From: Codonopsis lanceolata
Lineage: Eukaryota; Streptophyta; Magnoliopsida; Asterales; Campanulaceae
Reading direction: 5' to 3'
Assembly (NCBI GenBank): GCA_013146195.2
Contig: CM028377.1
Span: 107,548,094-107,612,093, forward strand
Length of the DNA stretch: 64,000 nucleotides
Of the stretch, positions 43,640 through 54,082 are shown piece after piece. A model generated the notes under the pieces. It was not told where the DNA came from and did not search any database. It saw nothing but the letters and a program-made list of their open reading frames with translations. The position numbers were made by a program, and so were the translations under genes. The first letter of the stretch is position 1, and the number at the start of each line of letters is the position of its first letter.

Positions 43640-44521
43640 AGTGGGAACACAAGGTGTTTTAGTTTACTTAGCAATCTGCCATAGGATAGGATTAGTTAAT
43701 TGTTTTCTAGATAAAATTGGATAGGGAGTAGTTGATTTCAATAACTAAAGGAGGTTTACTTTTCTTGCAAGATTAGGAATCTTTTTCCAATTAGAGTTAG
43801 GACACTTTTTGTAAAGCCTTTTTAAGGCGTTTTCTTCATGAATAAACGGCAGATTTTTGGTGTGAAAAATATTGGGCAAAGAACGAGTTCGTTCTTCTTT
43901 GATTTCTCTTTCAAGGTGAGTGAAGCCTAGGGAGATTAATCAAACGGCATTCTTTACGACAAGCGAGTGAAGTTTGTCCGGTGAAGCCAATCTATCCCTT
44001 CTCTATTTCTGTTTCTTTTTATCTGTTCGTGGCAGCCTGCTCTCCTTTGATAGCAGGTCCGTTTTGGGCGGCATAAGCTTTAAGATCGTGGCTGTTTTTG
44101 AAGGCAGATTGGACGTGAGTTTGGCACAAGTTTGAGCAGCTTTTGGGCGTGAGTTTTGCTGGAATTGGGAGGGTGTTTGGGCAGTCTAAAACCAGCTGTA
44201 GTTAGGCGTGTGATAGGGGTTGTTGCAAGGAGTTTGTTTGTTAATTGATTAGTTATTTTTGCAAGGTAATATTCTGTTCAAAACAAACTTTTTGGGGCTG
44301 AATTTATGTAATAGTTTGGAGCAGTTTTAGAGGTTGTAATCTGTCCAATTTAAGCTAGGGGTTTGGGTAGTAATTTACAAAAGAAATTTCAGAATTTTGA
44401 GCAGATTGTAGGAGGGTTTTGTGGCAGGTTTGAGGCTGTTTTGGGAGAGTTTGGTTCAGCCATAGAGCAGTCCAAAAAGCTGGAACAGATTCGGTGATTC
44501 AAAGCTTCCGCATGAGCATCA
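43453..44521 (+). repeat. 3' LTR of the protease-only element
   Basis: Same length as the 5' LTR. It supplies the last 62 codons and stop of the element's ORF. Confidence 0.9.
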
Positions 44522-45831
44522 CAATCTCAGCTTTAAGGAGCACAACAGGATATAAATGGAGAATGAAACAACTCAAACAAGTAAATGAATTATAAATATC
44601 ATCTTCATTCTTCAACAAACATGAAACATTCAGAAACAACATCAAAATCTTATAAAATTGATAATCTGTAAACCAATAATAGAATAAAGAGTAAGCAGAA
44701 TCAATGAATCATCCACAATTCCACATCTTTCTCAATGAGTCAAAGTCAGTTTGAACGAATAATGAAGGTGAATTTCAAGAATCAGACGAAGCCAATGAAG
44801 AAATTACCCAAACTTGTATATGAATCATTGAATTCGAAAGGAATAATTACACAAATTACTGAATTAGGGCTTATTAGCCTATGAGTAATTACTTACCAGT
44901 TAACAAGGAACGGGGCAAGTAGCAGATGACCAGAGCCGAGGTGGACACTGGACGACGAACGACGGGGACAAGAATCAGGGAGGGCCGACCTCTGATGAAG
45001 GCGAGATGCCGACTAGGATCTCTGATTTGGCCGCGTACTGCATTGTGAGTCTGGGACTTTTGATTTCTGCCGGAAGAGAAGAAGACGAAAGACGGAGAGT
45101 GAGACTGTGGGAGGCTGGGAGACGGGAGCTTTGCGAACGGAGGAATGGCGAAGTGAGGCAGTAAGCGTGAAGACGGAACGAGAAAGGGTTAGAGATAATT
45201 AAACAATATTAAAATAATTAAATAATAATTATTATTATAATTAAATAATTATTATTATTATTATTATTAGTCGGATGGGTCGGAAATCCCGACGGGATTA
45301 AAAAAATTTCCGAATCCCATCCCAAAATAAGTCGGAACGGGAAAAATCCCGACAAAGTCGGGATCGGGATTTTGTCGGGTCGGGACGGAAAAACGGGAAA
45401 ATTTGCCAGCCCTAACTAATATAATGGTGGTAACCGGGCGGTCCTTTTTGTAAAAATTATAATATTTCCCGTCCAACATAATATTATTTATTAACTGATA
45501 ATAAAAAGGAACCACATATGCATAAGACTTCCTTTCTCACTCTTCTTTGAATGCGGTCCCTTCTTCAAGTGCTCACACATTTCTCTCTTCTTTGAATGTG
45601 GTTATCTCTCACAAAAATTCACATTATTTTTCTCTCCTTTCTCACATCTCTCTTTCTGTAATTACCCTAACCATAGATACACAATATATAAACATTCATA
45701 GATACATATACATAATATATACTTCTCCTCGAGCTCAAATCTTCAGTGAATTTCTTGCTTGAAGTTGAAAATAAAAACGAAGTGAGGGTGTGTGTTTCAA
45801 TTTGAATTTCTTGCTTGAAGTTGAAAGCCAT

Positions 45832-45999
45832 ATGTGTCAAAGTTCGGAGAGGCTGAATTCCAGAAGTCCTAAGTGCAACGGAACAGTGGAGTCTTCGATG
45901 TGGGCATCGCAGCCCAGCGATTTCTCTGCTACAGCTTTTTGGACGAAGAAGGAAGAGTACTACAATTCATTATTGGAGGGTGGTCTTCTCTCTCATTGA
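45832..45999 (+). CDS. Unrecognised short ORF, possible first exon or gene fragment
   Basis: Opens at ATG 45832 with MCQSSERLNSRSPKCNGTVE and ends GGLLSH before a TGA, 55 residues. The upstream DNA is leader-like (AT-rich, then CT-rich) and the codon usage and composition look more genic than nearby DNA. The residues SQPSDFSATAFWTKKEEYY have mixed hydrophilic character with no known motif to my eye. It could be the first exon of a gene damaged by the repeats to the right, or chance. I do not assign a function. Confidence 0.3.
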   Translation: MCQSSERLNSRSPKCNGTVESSMWASQPSDFSATAFWTKKEEYYNSLLEGGLLSH

Positions 46000-46249
46000 A
46001 GACAAGGCAGGGAGGCGGAGGAAGGAAGTGCCGCTAAGGGGGAATTCATGTTAGTCACGAAAATTTGTTCGAATATTGACAGAAAGGCCTATTTCACATC
46101 CACCACTTTTCTTTATTTAGCAAACATCGGCAAAGAATGTGTTGGGAAGGAAGCATACATGATACTATTCTCAACCCAAGCAAAATGCACCAAGAATGTG
46201 GTTGGCACTTATGTGGAATACAATAGCCGAGTCTCATTCCACAATCATG

Positions 46250-46370
46250 CTACGATGCCATGGAGGCTATGATGCCTACGTCGAAGACTACGATGCCACG
46301 TCATAGGGTAGGATGTTCGCATCGTAGGTTAGGATGTTCACGTAGTAGGCTACGATGTTCGCGTAGTACT
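46250..46370. repeat. Short degenerate repeats of CTACGATG / TAGGATGTTCGCGTAG type
   Basis: Six to seven imperfect copies of a 15-22 bp motif alternate between ctacgatgcc and taggatgttc forms, some as inverted pairs. A frame crosses it in the + direction but yields low-complexity Arg/Cys/Ser sequence. Confidence 0.65.
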
Positions 46371-46928
46371 CTCAGTGGGAACCTGCAGGGGATCCAAGGA
46401 ATCTACTATATCTCCCATCAGAGGCTTGCTTTCGGATTACGGTTCAAGTAATGGTAAGCTAGCATTGCTGCTTTGTTAACTCATTTAATTGGATAATCTC
46501 CTTCTAATGTGGGATCCACTATGTTGAGCAATTTCTTCTTCTCTTTCAACATGGGCAAAGCCTAATCTGTTAGGTTCTATTCTCGCGCAGGTACATATGG
46601 TTTTATCATTGGAAATTACTATATGAGTGTGTGTGTGTACACGCGTGTTTTGGGCAACTTAGATTAGTTCATCTTTTTTATGGGTGTTAGCAATTGGATT
46701 GAGTTTAGAGCAACAATGTTGGTTTGTTTTGTAATTGATCAAGGGCCCCATACGCTAAAGTTAAGTCAACTGAAAGCTTAAAGTAGATAAGGACCGGTAA
46801 CTGATATGACATTTTTGGAAGAAAAAAAATACAAAAAAGTACTTATGCGGTTGGAAAAAATTTGAAGCACTGGAGCGGTTATAATTCTCCAAAAATGGAC
46901 CGGCCCGCAATTGAATCCTAATATAATA

Positions 46929-47106
46929 CTCCCTCCGTTCCGAGTAAAAGAGTCATCTATTCCATTTTGGGATGTTTCATTTAAATAGTCAACTTTTTAA
47001 AATCAAGGTATAAAATTATCATTTGATTGTTAATGAGCTACTAAAAATGACATTTTCTTAAAAATTTGACTTTCAAATGGGGACTCTTTGCCCGTAACAG
47101 AGGGAA
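46929..47106. mobile_element. Stowaway-like MITE
   Basis: Ends ctccctccgttccgagtaaa and the reverse complement of tctttgcccgtaacagaggg are flanked by TA (46927-46928 and 47107-47108). It is 178 bp and of the same family as the remnant at 4552. Confidence 0.85.
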
Positions 47107-47116
47107 TAGAATTTTG

Positions 47117-48050
47117 GGTAAAGTTCAGGTCGCTCCACTTTATGAAGTTTTTAATCGCTAAAGTACTCCCCATTTTTAAAAAAACCTGGAAAAATCACTT
47201 TTTAACGCAAAAAGACTGTGATACCCTTAATGAGCAAGAAGCGCGCTACAGCAAGTTTATATATCGCAGTGCAAAGTTTATATATCGCGGAGCAAAGTTT
47301 CCATCATCAATTAATTTTACATATTTTTGCACCGTGGTTCACAAATATATTCACCGCGATTCAAAGATTTATTTTTAAATATTTTTTACAGCAAATTTAT
47401 ATATCGCGGTGTAAAGTTTATAAAGTGCAAGTTTATATATTGCAGTGCAAAGTTTCCTTCATCAATTAATTTTACATATTTTTACACCGCAGTTCACAAA
47501 TATATTCATCGCGGCTCAAAGATTTTGAAAGATATATCGCGGTGCACATTTGTTGTTAACCAGTGTTCATAGCAATTAACATTCATTAGTTTTTATATTA
47601 TTTAAGCTTTAATAGAAAAATTAAGTAAATAGATATTTGTACGCGGTACAGCTCTTTATATATTGCAATTCAAAGTTTTTTATATATCGCAATTCAAAGT
47701 TTTTTATATATCGCAGTATAAATTAAATTTGAAATATAGGTTTTGCACTGCGATTCAAAAATAGTAATTCACTCAGTATTTGAATAGAGAAATGTGAGTA
47801 AACATGTATTTATATAGTTGTGCAACATTATTATATATAGCGGTACAAATTAAATTTGAAGTATAGGTTTTGCACTGCGGTATATACAACTATGAACCGC
47901 AATTCAGAGGCTAGTCATCTATTACACGCGTCCCGTGCTCATTAAGGGTAACGTAGTCTTTTCCCGTCCAAAAATGACTTTTTGCGGTTGAAAAAAAAGT
48001 ACTTTAGGGAATAAAAACTTGAAAAAGGGGGCTGGCCTGCAATTTTTTCT
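47117..48050. mobile_element. Degenerate MULE-type element 1 of a chain
   Basis: TIRs of about 125 bp can be aligned (shared inner text aaagtact, aaaaagact, tacccttaatgagca). The 9-bp AGAATTTTG flanks it at 47108-47116 and 48051-48059. The interior is AT-rich and carries many copies of a TATATCGCGGTGCAAAG-like core in both orientations. No transposase. Confidence 0.8.
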
Positions 48051-48059
48051 AGAATTTTG

Positions 48060-48799
48060 GAGAAATTACGAACCGTCCCCTTTCTTAAACTTTTAATTGC
48101 GTAAGTACCTTTTTTTTTTCCAACCGCTAAAATATATTTTCATGAAATCGTTTGTATAAAGCCCATAGAAAAGAAATAATGATAGCATGCCGCAGAGATG
48201 AAGAGCGAAGAGGGTGGGGAGGTAGGGTGGAGATGTTCTTCTTCATCCTGAATTCGATTACTCAACCACCCTAACTTCCCACTATCTTTCCTCTTCATCT
48301 ACCGATCTTCAGCTTCATCTGCTTCGCTTCTTCTAGAGGTATGGTGGTGATGTTCTTCTTCATCTTGAATTTGATTACTACACCACTCTAACTTCCTTCT
48401 CACATTCCTCTTCATCTACCGATCTTCAGTTTCATCATCATCATCTTCTTCTTCTTCTTCTTGAATCATTTGTTTAGGTAATTTAAATTGATGCATCGCG
48501 GTACATAAATTTGGTACAGTTCGATGCGTCAATTTGATTAAGTAATTTAAATTGATGCATCACGGTGTAAAAATTTGATATAGTTCAATGCATCAATTTG
48601 ATTAAGTAATTTAAATTAATGCATCGTGGTACAAAATTGATGCATCGCAATGAACTGAGTGAGTGATTCATAGCGCGCTTTTGGTTAATTAAGGGCATTG
48701 TAGTCTTTTAACCCCCAAAAGTACATTTTCCAATTAAAAAAACATAGCATATTGTAGCGGTTGAAAATTGTCCAAAGTGGACTAGCGCAAATTTCACCC
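48060..48799. mobile_element. Degenerate MULE-type element 2
   Basis: It starts immediately after the shared AGAATTTTG. The left TIR (accgtcccctttct, ccaaccgctaaaa) mirrors the right (tagcggttgaaaat, tccaaagtggac). The interior holds CT-rich satellite-like text (gttcttcttcatcttgaat repeated) and the 64-bp repeat. The right flank tataatttt only loosely resembles AGAATTTTG. Confidence 0.7.
48477..48668. repeat. 64-bp tandem repeat, three copies
   Basis: Units start (a)gtaatttaaattgatgcatc at about 48477, 48541 and 48604 and include gtacataaatttggt and gatgcgtcaatttgatt. The second-unit counterpart near 62053-62165 has only two copies, so the number changed after the duplication. Confidence 0.8.
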
Positions 48800-48808
48800 T
48801 ATAATTTT

Positions 48809-49655
48809 TAGGAGATAATAGATGGTTGGTCGACTTTCATAACTTTTTAACCCCTCTAGTCCATCGCTTTTTTTTTTGTAACCGCTAAAATACACTTTTA
48901 AAGTACCATTCCCAAAATATCTTGTCTCTTTCATCCAAATAGCTTTTTCGTGCTCTCTCTCTCTCTCATACCACTCCTCCCTTCTCATATCATTGTTCTC
49001 GCCATTTCCGTCACCAATGCCACCTAAGTTCATCTCATCTGATGGCGTTGTTGTTGTGTTTCAAAATTTAGTGCAAATTGATTCCATTCACTTAATAAGT
49101 GATCTATGAACCGAGGCCAAAGTAAAATATATATTACAGGAATAATGATTTGATTTTTTTGGATTGTATGAATAAGAAAATTAAAATTAAGTGGAGAGAT
49201 AGTAGTTAAAAACTCACTTGACAATCATGGGATATTTTATTTTGTATTTGACGAGAATGGAGAGGAAGAAATGAAATCCAGATGCATCAATTTTAAATTG
49301 CAATGCACAAATTGAATGACAAACATTTGCATAGGAATCAATAGTTGATTCACTAAAATTTGTAGTAGGATTTTTCAATATTAAAATTTGCATCGAGACA
49401 TAACATAATCGCAATTCACAAACCTTAGTAACACGATGAACAAACCCTAGAATCTCGATGACAAATATTCCAATCGCGATTCACAAACTCAAATACTACA
49501 AACCTGATGCATAAATACTACAATGTCGATGCACAAATACTTCAAGTAGTAACATAAGGAATATACACCTGAATAAATTTTAGGAGATTTTTTTTTGTTG
49601 TACTCCTTTTCTTTTAGTAATTAGCTTCGTTGATATGACCATATCATCATTATCT
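48809..49655. mobile_element. Left part of MULE-type element 3 (copy 1)
   Basis: The left TIR (ggttggtcgactttcataac, gtaaccgctaaaatacactt) and interior are present. The right TIR is absent because the tandem duplication breakpoint lies at about 49655. The complete form is at 62291-63510. Confidence 0.65.
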
Positions 49656-49875
49656 AGTTTTTATATTATTTAAGTTTTAATAGAAAAAGTGAAGTAAATA
49701 GATATTGTGTATCACGGGGCAGCATTTTATATATCGTGGCTTATAGTTTTTATATATCGCGGTACAAATTAAATTTAAAATATAGGTTTTGCACCGTGAT
49801 ATATAAAAACTATACACTACGATACAAAAATAGTAACTCACTCAGTATTTGAATAGAGAAATGTAAGTAAACATG
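49656..49875. repeat. Tandem duplication unit 2, first part
   Basis: These 220 bp match 47585-47806 and end at ACATG, the target of the LTR element. The unit continues at 61382. Confidence 0.85.
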
Positions 49876-50071
49876 TGTAAGACCCCGGATCCATACGTGT
49901 CGTACTTACTTGATAAACGTTCATGATTCCTATTTTCCTTGTATGGTTTGCATATTATGAGAGTCTAGAGGTGTGTTGGTAGCCACATTGAGACCAAAAC
50001 CTTATTGATATATGTTTCATGGTCGTTGACTTGCTAAAGTCACAAGTCGTAACTTGGCGTTGATAAGATCT

Positions 50072-50991
50072 TGTTGGGTAGAACCCTATACAATCTTACA
50101 GAATTAAAACATAAAAGAAAACAAAACCGTTGATACTGGTTGAGGAAGACTTGTGAAGTCTGCTGGTGACTTGCTTCGAAGTCTGCTGGTGGCTTAGTTG
50201 TAAGTCTGCTGGTGACTTGAACCAAGGCTGGTGAAGGTCTGGCGAAGTCACTGAAGGTTCGAAGTCTTCGGTGGCGATCGAAGTCTACCGGTGGAAGGAA
50301 AAACGTGACCGAGGCCTGTGTAACACACATTTTCCTTGAAACGTTATTCGTCCCACTCCCTGTAAGTGCCTGAAGTTCTTACTTAGGACGAACGTCTCCC
50401 AGGATACAACGATAATACCGGATGACTTTGCACTTAAGGTCCGGCGAACTGAATCTATGCCAGAAATCAATCACCAAACAGAGGCCAAGGAAAAAGACGA
50501 TCAATATGCAATGCAAATGTGTCAGAGGAAGAGAAACTTAGTGTTTTCCAAAGAAAAATGTGCAAAAGGCGGGTTTGTCTAGGTAGCACAATTTGGTCCA
50601 ATATTCGTGTCCGCATGTGCAGGCACACGAATACGCTAGTCCAAGCCAAATTAGACCTTGATTTGCACCCCCCCCTGCGGGCGCGGGAGGGATAGTACTT
50701 TCTATACAAGCTTACCCAACCACAAGGGAGCCTTTGTATATAAACCCTTCAAGCCTTTCACATTTTCCCAATGTGGGATAACCCACTTCCAACATTTCAA
50801 ATGTTCTACTTTAAACATCTATAATTTATTCATCCGATATCCGAATTGGACAAATAAATATAGTATTCTTATGTACTCACGGAGAAGAGCATAATTCCAC
50901 AATTACCATAGTCATTACATAAATGACTCACAAATAAATTAGTGTCTCAAAGCCCCAATTTACTTCACTTAAAAACACTAGTTTTCCAACA
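50072..50991. mobile_element. Solo LTR 1 (920 bp)
   Basis: TGTTGGGTAG...TTTTCCAACA with 5-bp duplication GATCT at 50067-50071 and 50992-50996. It is absent from the equivalent point of the 3' LTR. A TATA box (tatataaacccttc, about 50737) lies inside. The ends are copia-like. Confidence 0.9.
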
Positions 50992-51369
50992 GATCTCGAC
51001 TCGGTCGAGAGTTTACTCGTGTAGTTCTTTCTCGTGACCTCGGTTATACCCTAGGTCTTCGTAGGGTTGTCATTAGTGTTCTCATATGTGTTATAGCTCT
51101 TATGGGACATGTTCCCTAAGTCTAATTATACTTTTGGTGCTATATGCATCATATTCGTCTTTATTGTGATGCGCGAAACCGAGTCTTGCGTACGTCCTGT
51201 CGTTTGGAGTTTTGATACTCTGGGTTGTTGTATGATTTCATATAAGTATTCTACTTTATATCTTGGACCCTTGACTTACTCCTAATCATGCTTTAATACT
51301 TGTCCAATTGTTGGTTTGTTCGTTTTTACAATTGTCGGTTAGTACACCTTCTTTCGTTTCCTTTCGAGT

Positions 51370-51590
51370 TGTTTTGTATGTTGTTCGGACACTACCACAT
51401 AACGTTTAGTATGATGTTCGGCCACCACCACCAAACATTTAGTATGATGTTCTGTCATCACCACCGAACGTTTAGCATGATGTTCTGCCACCTCTACCGA
51501 ATGTTTAGTATGATGTTCAACAACCGCTACCGAACGTTTAGTCTGATGTTCAGAGATCGCTACCGAACGATTGTTCCCTTGTTACAAGCA
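51370..51590. repeat. Minisatellite, about 36-bp unit, in the 5' LTR
   Basis: Six units of the form gatgttcggccaccaccacc + gaacgtttagtat are present with substitutions. The same array occurs in the 3' LTR at 58198-58390. Confidence 0.85.
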
Positions 51591-52348
51591 AATTTGCTAT
51601 TTTGATGGATTTTACTCAAACACCTTTAATAAACCCCACCCCATTTGGTCTTGTGAGAACCTTGGAGGGCAACTTGGTCCCTTAACATTACATAGCAGAT
51701 CTAAACCCTCACCATTCACTTCATTCTTCATCATCCAACGTAGAGAATAAAGAGAGAAAGAGAGAGAGAGAGTGCGTGCGTGTGTGTTCTTGGTGAGATG
51801 GGTGTGTGTTTTGGTGATTCCCGTTGACTCAAGCATCAGAATGACGAATTGTGCGTGTGTGTTCTTCGTTTCTCTAAGGTCCAGTCGTCCATGCAAGTAA
51901 GTTACTAAACCCTCTCTTTCTCTCTCTAGCTCAAGGTCATGCTAGGATGCTAAAGAAGGATTGTGCTCACTTCAATGAGGTATTTCTTGTGAGAATCACG
52001 AATTTTCTTGGGTTTATCATTTGTGTATATGGGGGATTGATTGTAGATGAGTTTATTGAGTTTAATTGTGTCGATTGAAGTGTTTATAAATTGAAATACT
52101 TGTTTTTTAGTTTAAGAGCCTAGATGAATAATTAATCTCGAATTTATCTTGTGACCTAGGATTGAAAGTTAATGATCAAACTTAACGGAGCCAAATAGAG
52201 TTTTTTATGGGTTTATGTGAGTCCTAAGATGGGATCCTAAAATGTTTGGAAACCATTGAGTTCCATTTGCAAAAATCGCGTGTTTATGACATTTGGGGGA
52301 ATTTGGGTTCTTATGATATTGATGATTTAGGACTTCATGATAAGTCAT

Positions 52349-53400
52349 TGTAAGTCCAGTTGGCAACTGACAAGGCTAAAGGGGAGGGGTGAATAGCCTT
52401 TTAAAAACTTTGAGGATGGATTTGAAAAGCTTTAAAAGTTTGCAGCGGAGTTTGTAATTTTGTCAGTCAGCTGATACTGTCTCAGTTGGCTGATGTTTTA
52501 AAGGGGCTGGAGCTGATGAATATTGGTCAGCTGGCTGATACAATTGTTTTTAAAAAATTCTTTTTAAAATAGATCACTGAATATAAAGAAGGAGTTGAAG
52601 AACAATTTATGAAAACAATTAAGTAAACAATTTATGTAAGTAACTGGCTGACACTTAAATAGATCAAGACTTCTTAAGTGTTAGATCAGTTTGTAAGAGC
52701 TGAAGAAATAACAGACAGAGGAATTGAAGTGGTTCACAGTAAAACTGCTACGTCCACTACCAAGTTGGTCAAACTTGGATTTTTGATGTGCACTAATTTT
52801 ATTAAAAATCTAATTGATCTCTAATGGATCAGTGTACAACAAAAGACTAGTGTTTATGGAGTATGACCGAATAACAATCAAACTCATGAGACTAACTGAC
52901 TGATTTTTAAAGAATATGAAGTAAGTCACTCAGTGTTTGTCTAAACAATAACTAGAAAGAAATTATCAGTGAAGAATATCTAGCTAAGGTTTAAGAAGTC
53001 TAAGGCATAGAGAGGATTTCTTTGAGAGTATAAATGCTTCAGACTTCTGTATCTCTTCTTCAAGAGATTCCTGTGGGTATTTATATATGAATATAAAGTG
53101 CAGTCCGTTAGGAATACATTTGAATTTGAAATAAGTTTTTCAAATCAGACGTATCTTCTTACAAGATCATAGAGATCTTGTTGAACATATGATCTATCAA
53201 AACACAAAATAGGAAAGTGTCAGTACCAGGGAATGTTTAAACAAAAAAGGTAAAGTAGTTGACACTTTAAAACTATGGCCAGCTGATAAAAGTGACTGAC
53301 AAAGAATTATACCACAAGCTAACCAAAATAACTTATAAGTTCTTGACTGACAACAAGTAGAATGATTTTAAGCAATTTAAATTAAGGCAAGATTCAACAG
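52349..53400. mobile_element. Solo LTR 2 (1052 bp)
   Basis: TGTAAGTCCAG...GATTCAACA with the duplication GTCAT at 52344-52348 and 53401-53405. It is missing from the 3' LTR. The sequence repeatedly uses a cagctggctgat-like word near its left end. Confidence 0.88.
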
Positions 53401-53844
53401 TCATCATGATTATGTTAGTAAGGTCAAACATCCTTCTATAGAACTCTACAATGGTTAGAATGCGAAGTAATGAAAGTGTCAGAATTTTGAGAAACCTCCT
53501 TTGTGCACGATAGTGCACCGACATGTTAGAAAATCTAATGTGTGGCCCTTGTCTGATTAATAGTGAATGAGGAATGAAATATGATAATTGTTCCATTATA
53601 ATTATGGTAAAAGTGACATTTGGTAATTTGACGTTTTAAAGACTATATTGTTAGTCTGAAGTTATAATTGCTATACTATTTAAACATGGTCTCGAATTGA
53701 TAGCTCATGTGGAATATTTGATAAGTTGTGAATGGTCTAATATGATTATAGTGATGTTGTTATTATTGAGAACTCATATGTGATAAGTGGTCTTGAGAAT
53801 AAATGGATGTCTCCATGAGAATACTTGATTTTGTGGAAAGGTAA

Positions 53845-54082
53845 CAATGACTTTACTTCATAAGTCATTGTATCCTTGTGTATTTATATGATTATGGAAG
53901 TATTGGTGAATTATGTGAGATCTTGTGAATAACATGTTGTAAGGTAACAATGACTTTACTTCATAAGCCATTGTACCCTTGTGTGCTTGTGTGGTCTTGA
54001 TATTAGGGAATTACGTGGTCGATATGAGATCTTGTGAGTAATATGTTATTAGGCAACAATGACTTTACTTCATAAGTCATTG
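53845..54082. repeat. Three copies of a small perfect or near-perfect hairpin in the 5' LTR
   Basis: Arms CAATGACTT and AAGTCATTG are separated by 8 nt (tacttcat), at 53845-53870, 53948-53973 (one arm mismatch) and 54057-54082. They are spaced about 105 bp. The 3' LTR has the same set at 59635-59660, 59738-59763 and 59850-59875. Confidence 0.85.

Larger units (their letters stand above)
41188..44521 (+). mobile_element. Young non-autonomous LTR retrotransposon (protease-only)
   Basis: Two 1069-bp LTRs (41188-42256 and 43453-44521), both TGATGCGGG...GCATCA, flank a 1196-bp internal region. The 5-bp target duplication CAATC is intact at 41183-41187 and 44522-44526. The primer site TGGTATCAGAGC (42259-42270) and polypurine tract AGAGAGAGGG (43441-43450) are in place. 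By eye the LTRs differ at about 25 positions (around 2.3%), so the insertion is fairly recent. There is no RT, RNase H or integrase, so it must rely on enzymes in trans. Confidence 0.93.
40045..45414. mobile_element. hAT element with TCGGGA subterminal arrays, containing a nested LTR element
   Basis: Ends TAGGGGTGG and CCAGCCCTA are inverted. ACTAATAT is duplicated at 40037-40044 and 45415-45422. The first 160 bp and last 140 bp are packed with more than ten copies each of TCGGGAT/ATCCCGA. The interior has an (ATT)n tract near 45228-45270 but no transposase. The LTR retrotransposon 41188-44521 is inserted inside; without it the hAT is about 2 kb. Confidence 0.9.
45423..46926. other. Intergenic or gene-fragment region
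   Basis: It lacks the transposon signatures of its surroundings. It has CT-rich leader-like DNA (45530-45660) and short open frames at 45832-45999, 46048-46272 and 46260-46451. Nothing is recognised with confidence. Confidence 0.35.
47585..49655. repeat. Tandem segmental duplication, unit 1 (about 2.07 kb)
   Basis: It matches unit 2, which begins at 49656 and, after the 11.5-kb LTR element, resumes at 61382 and ends near 63140. The unit covers the right half of MULE 1, all of MULE 2 and the left part of MULE 3. The junction text is tttttatattatttaag on both sides (47590 and 49660). Confidence 0.85.

Noticed and set aside
51370..51590. CRISPR-like regular spacing
   Set aside because: The units are themselves the repeat, without unique spacers, and they lie in a plant LTR.
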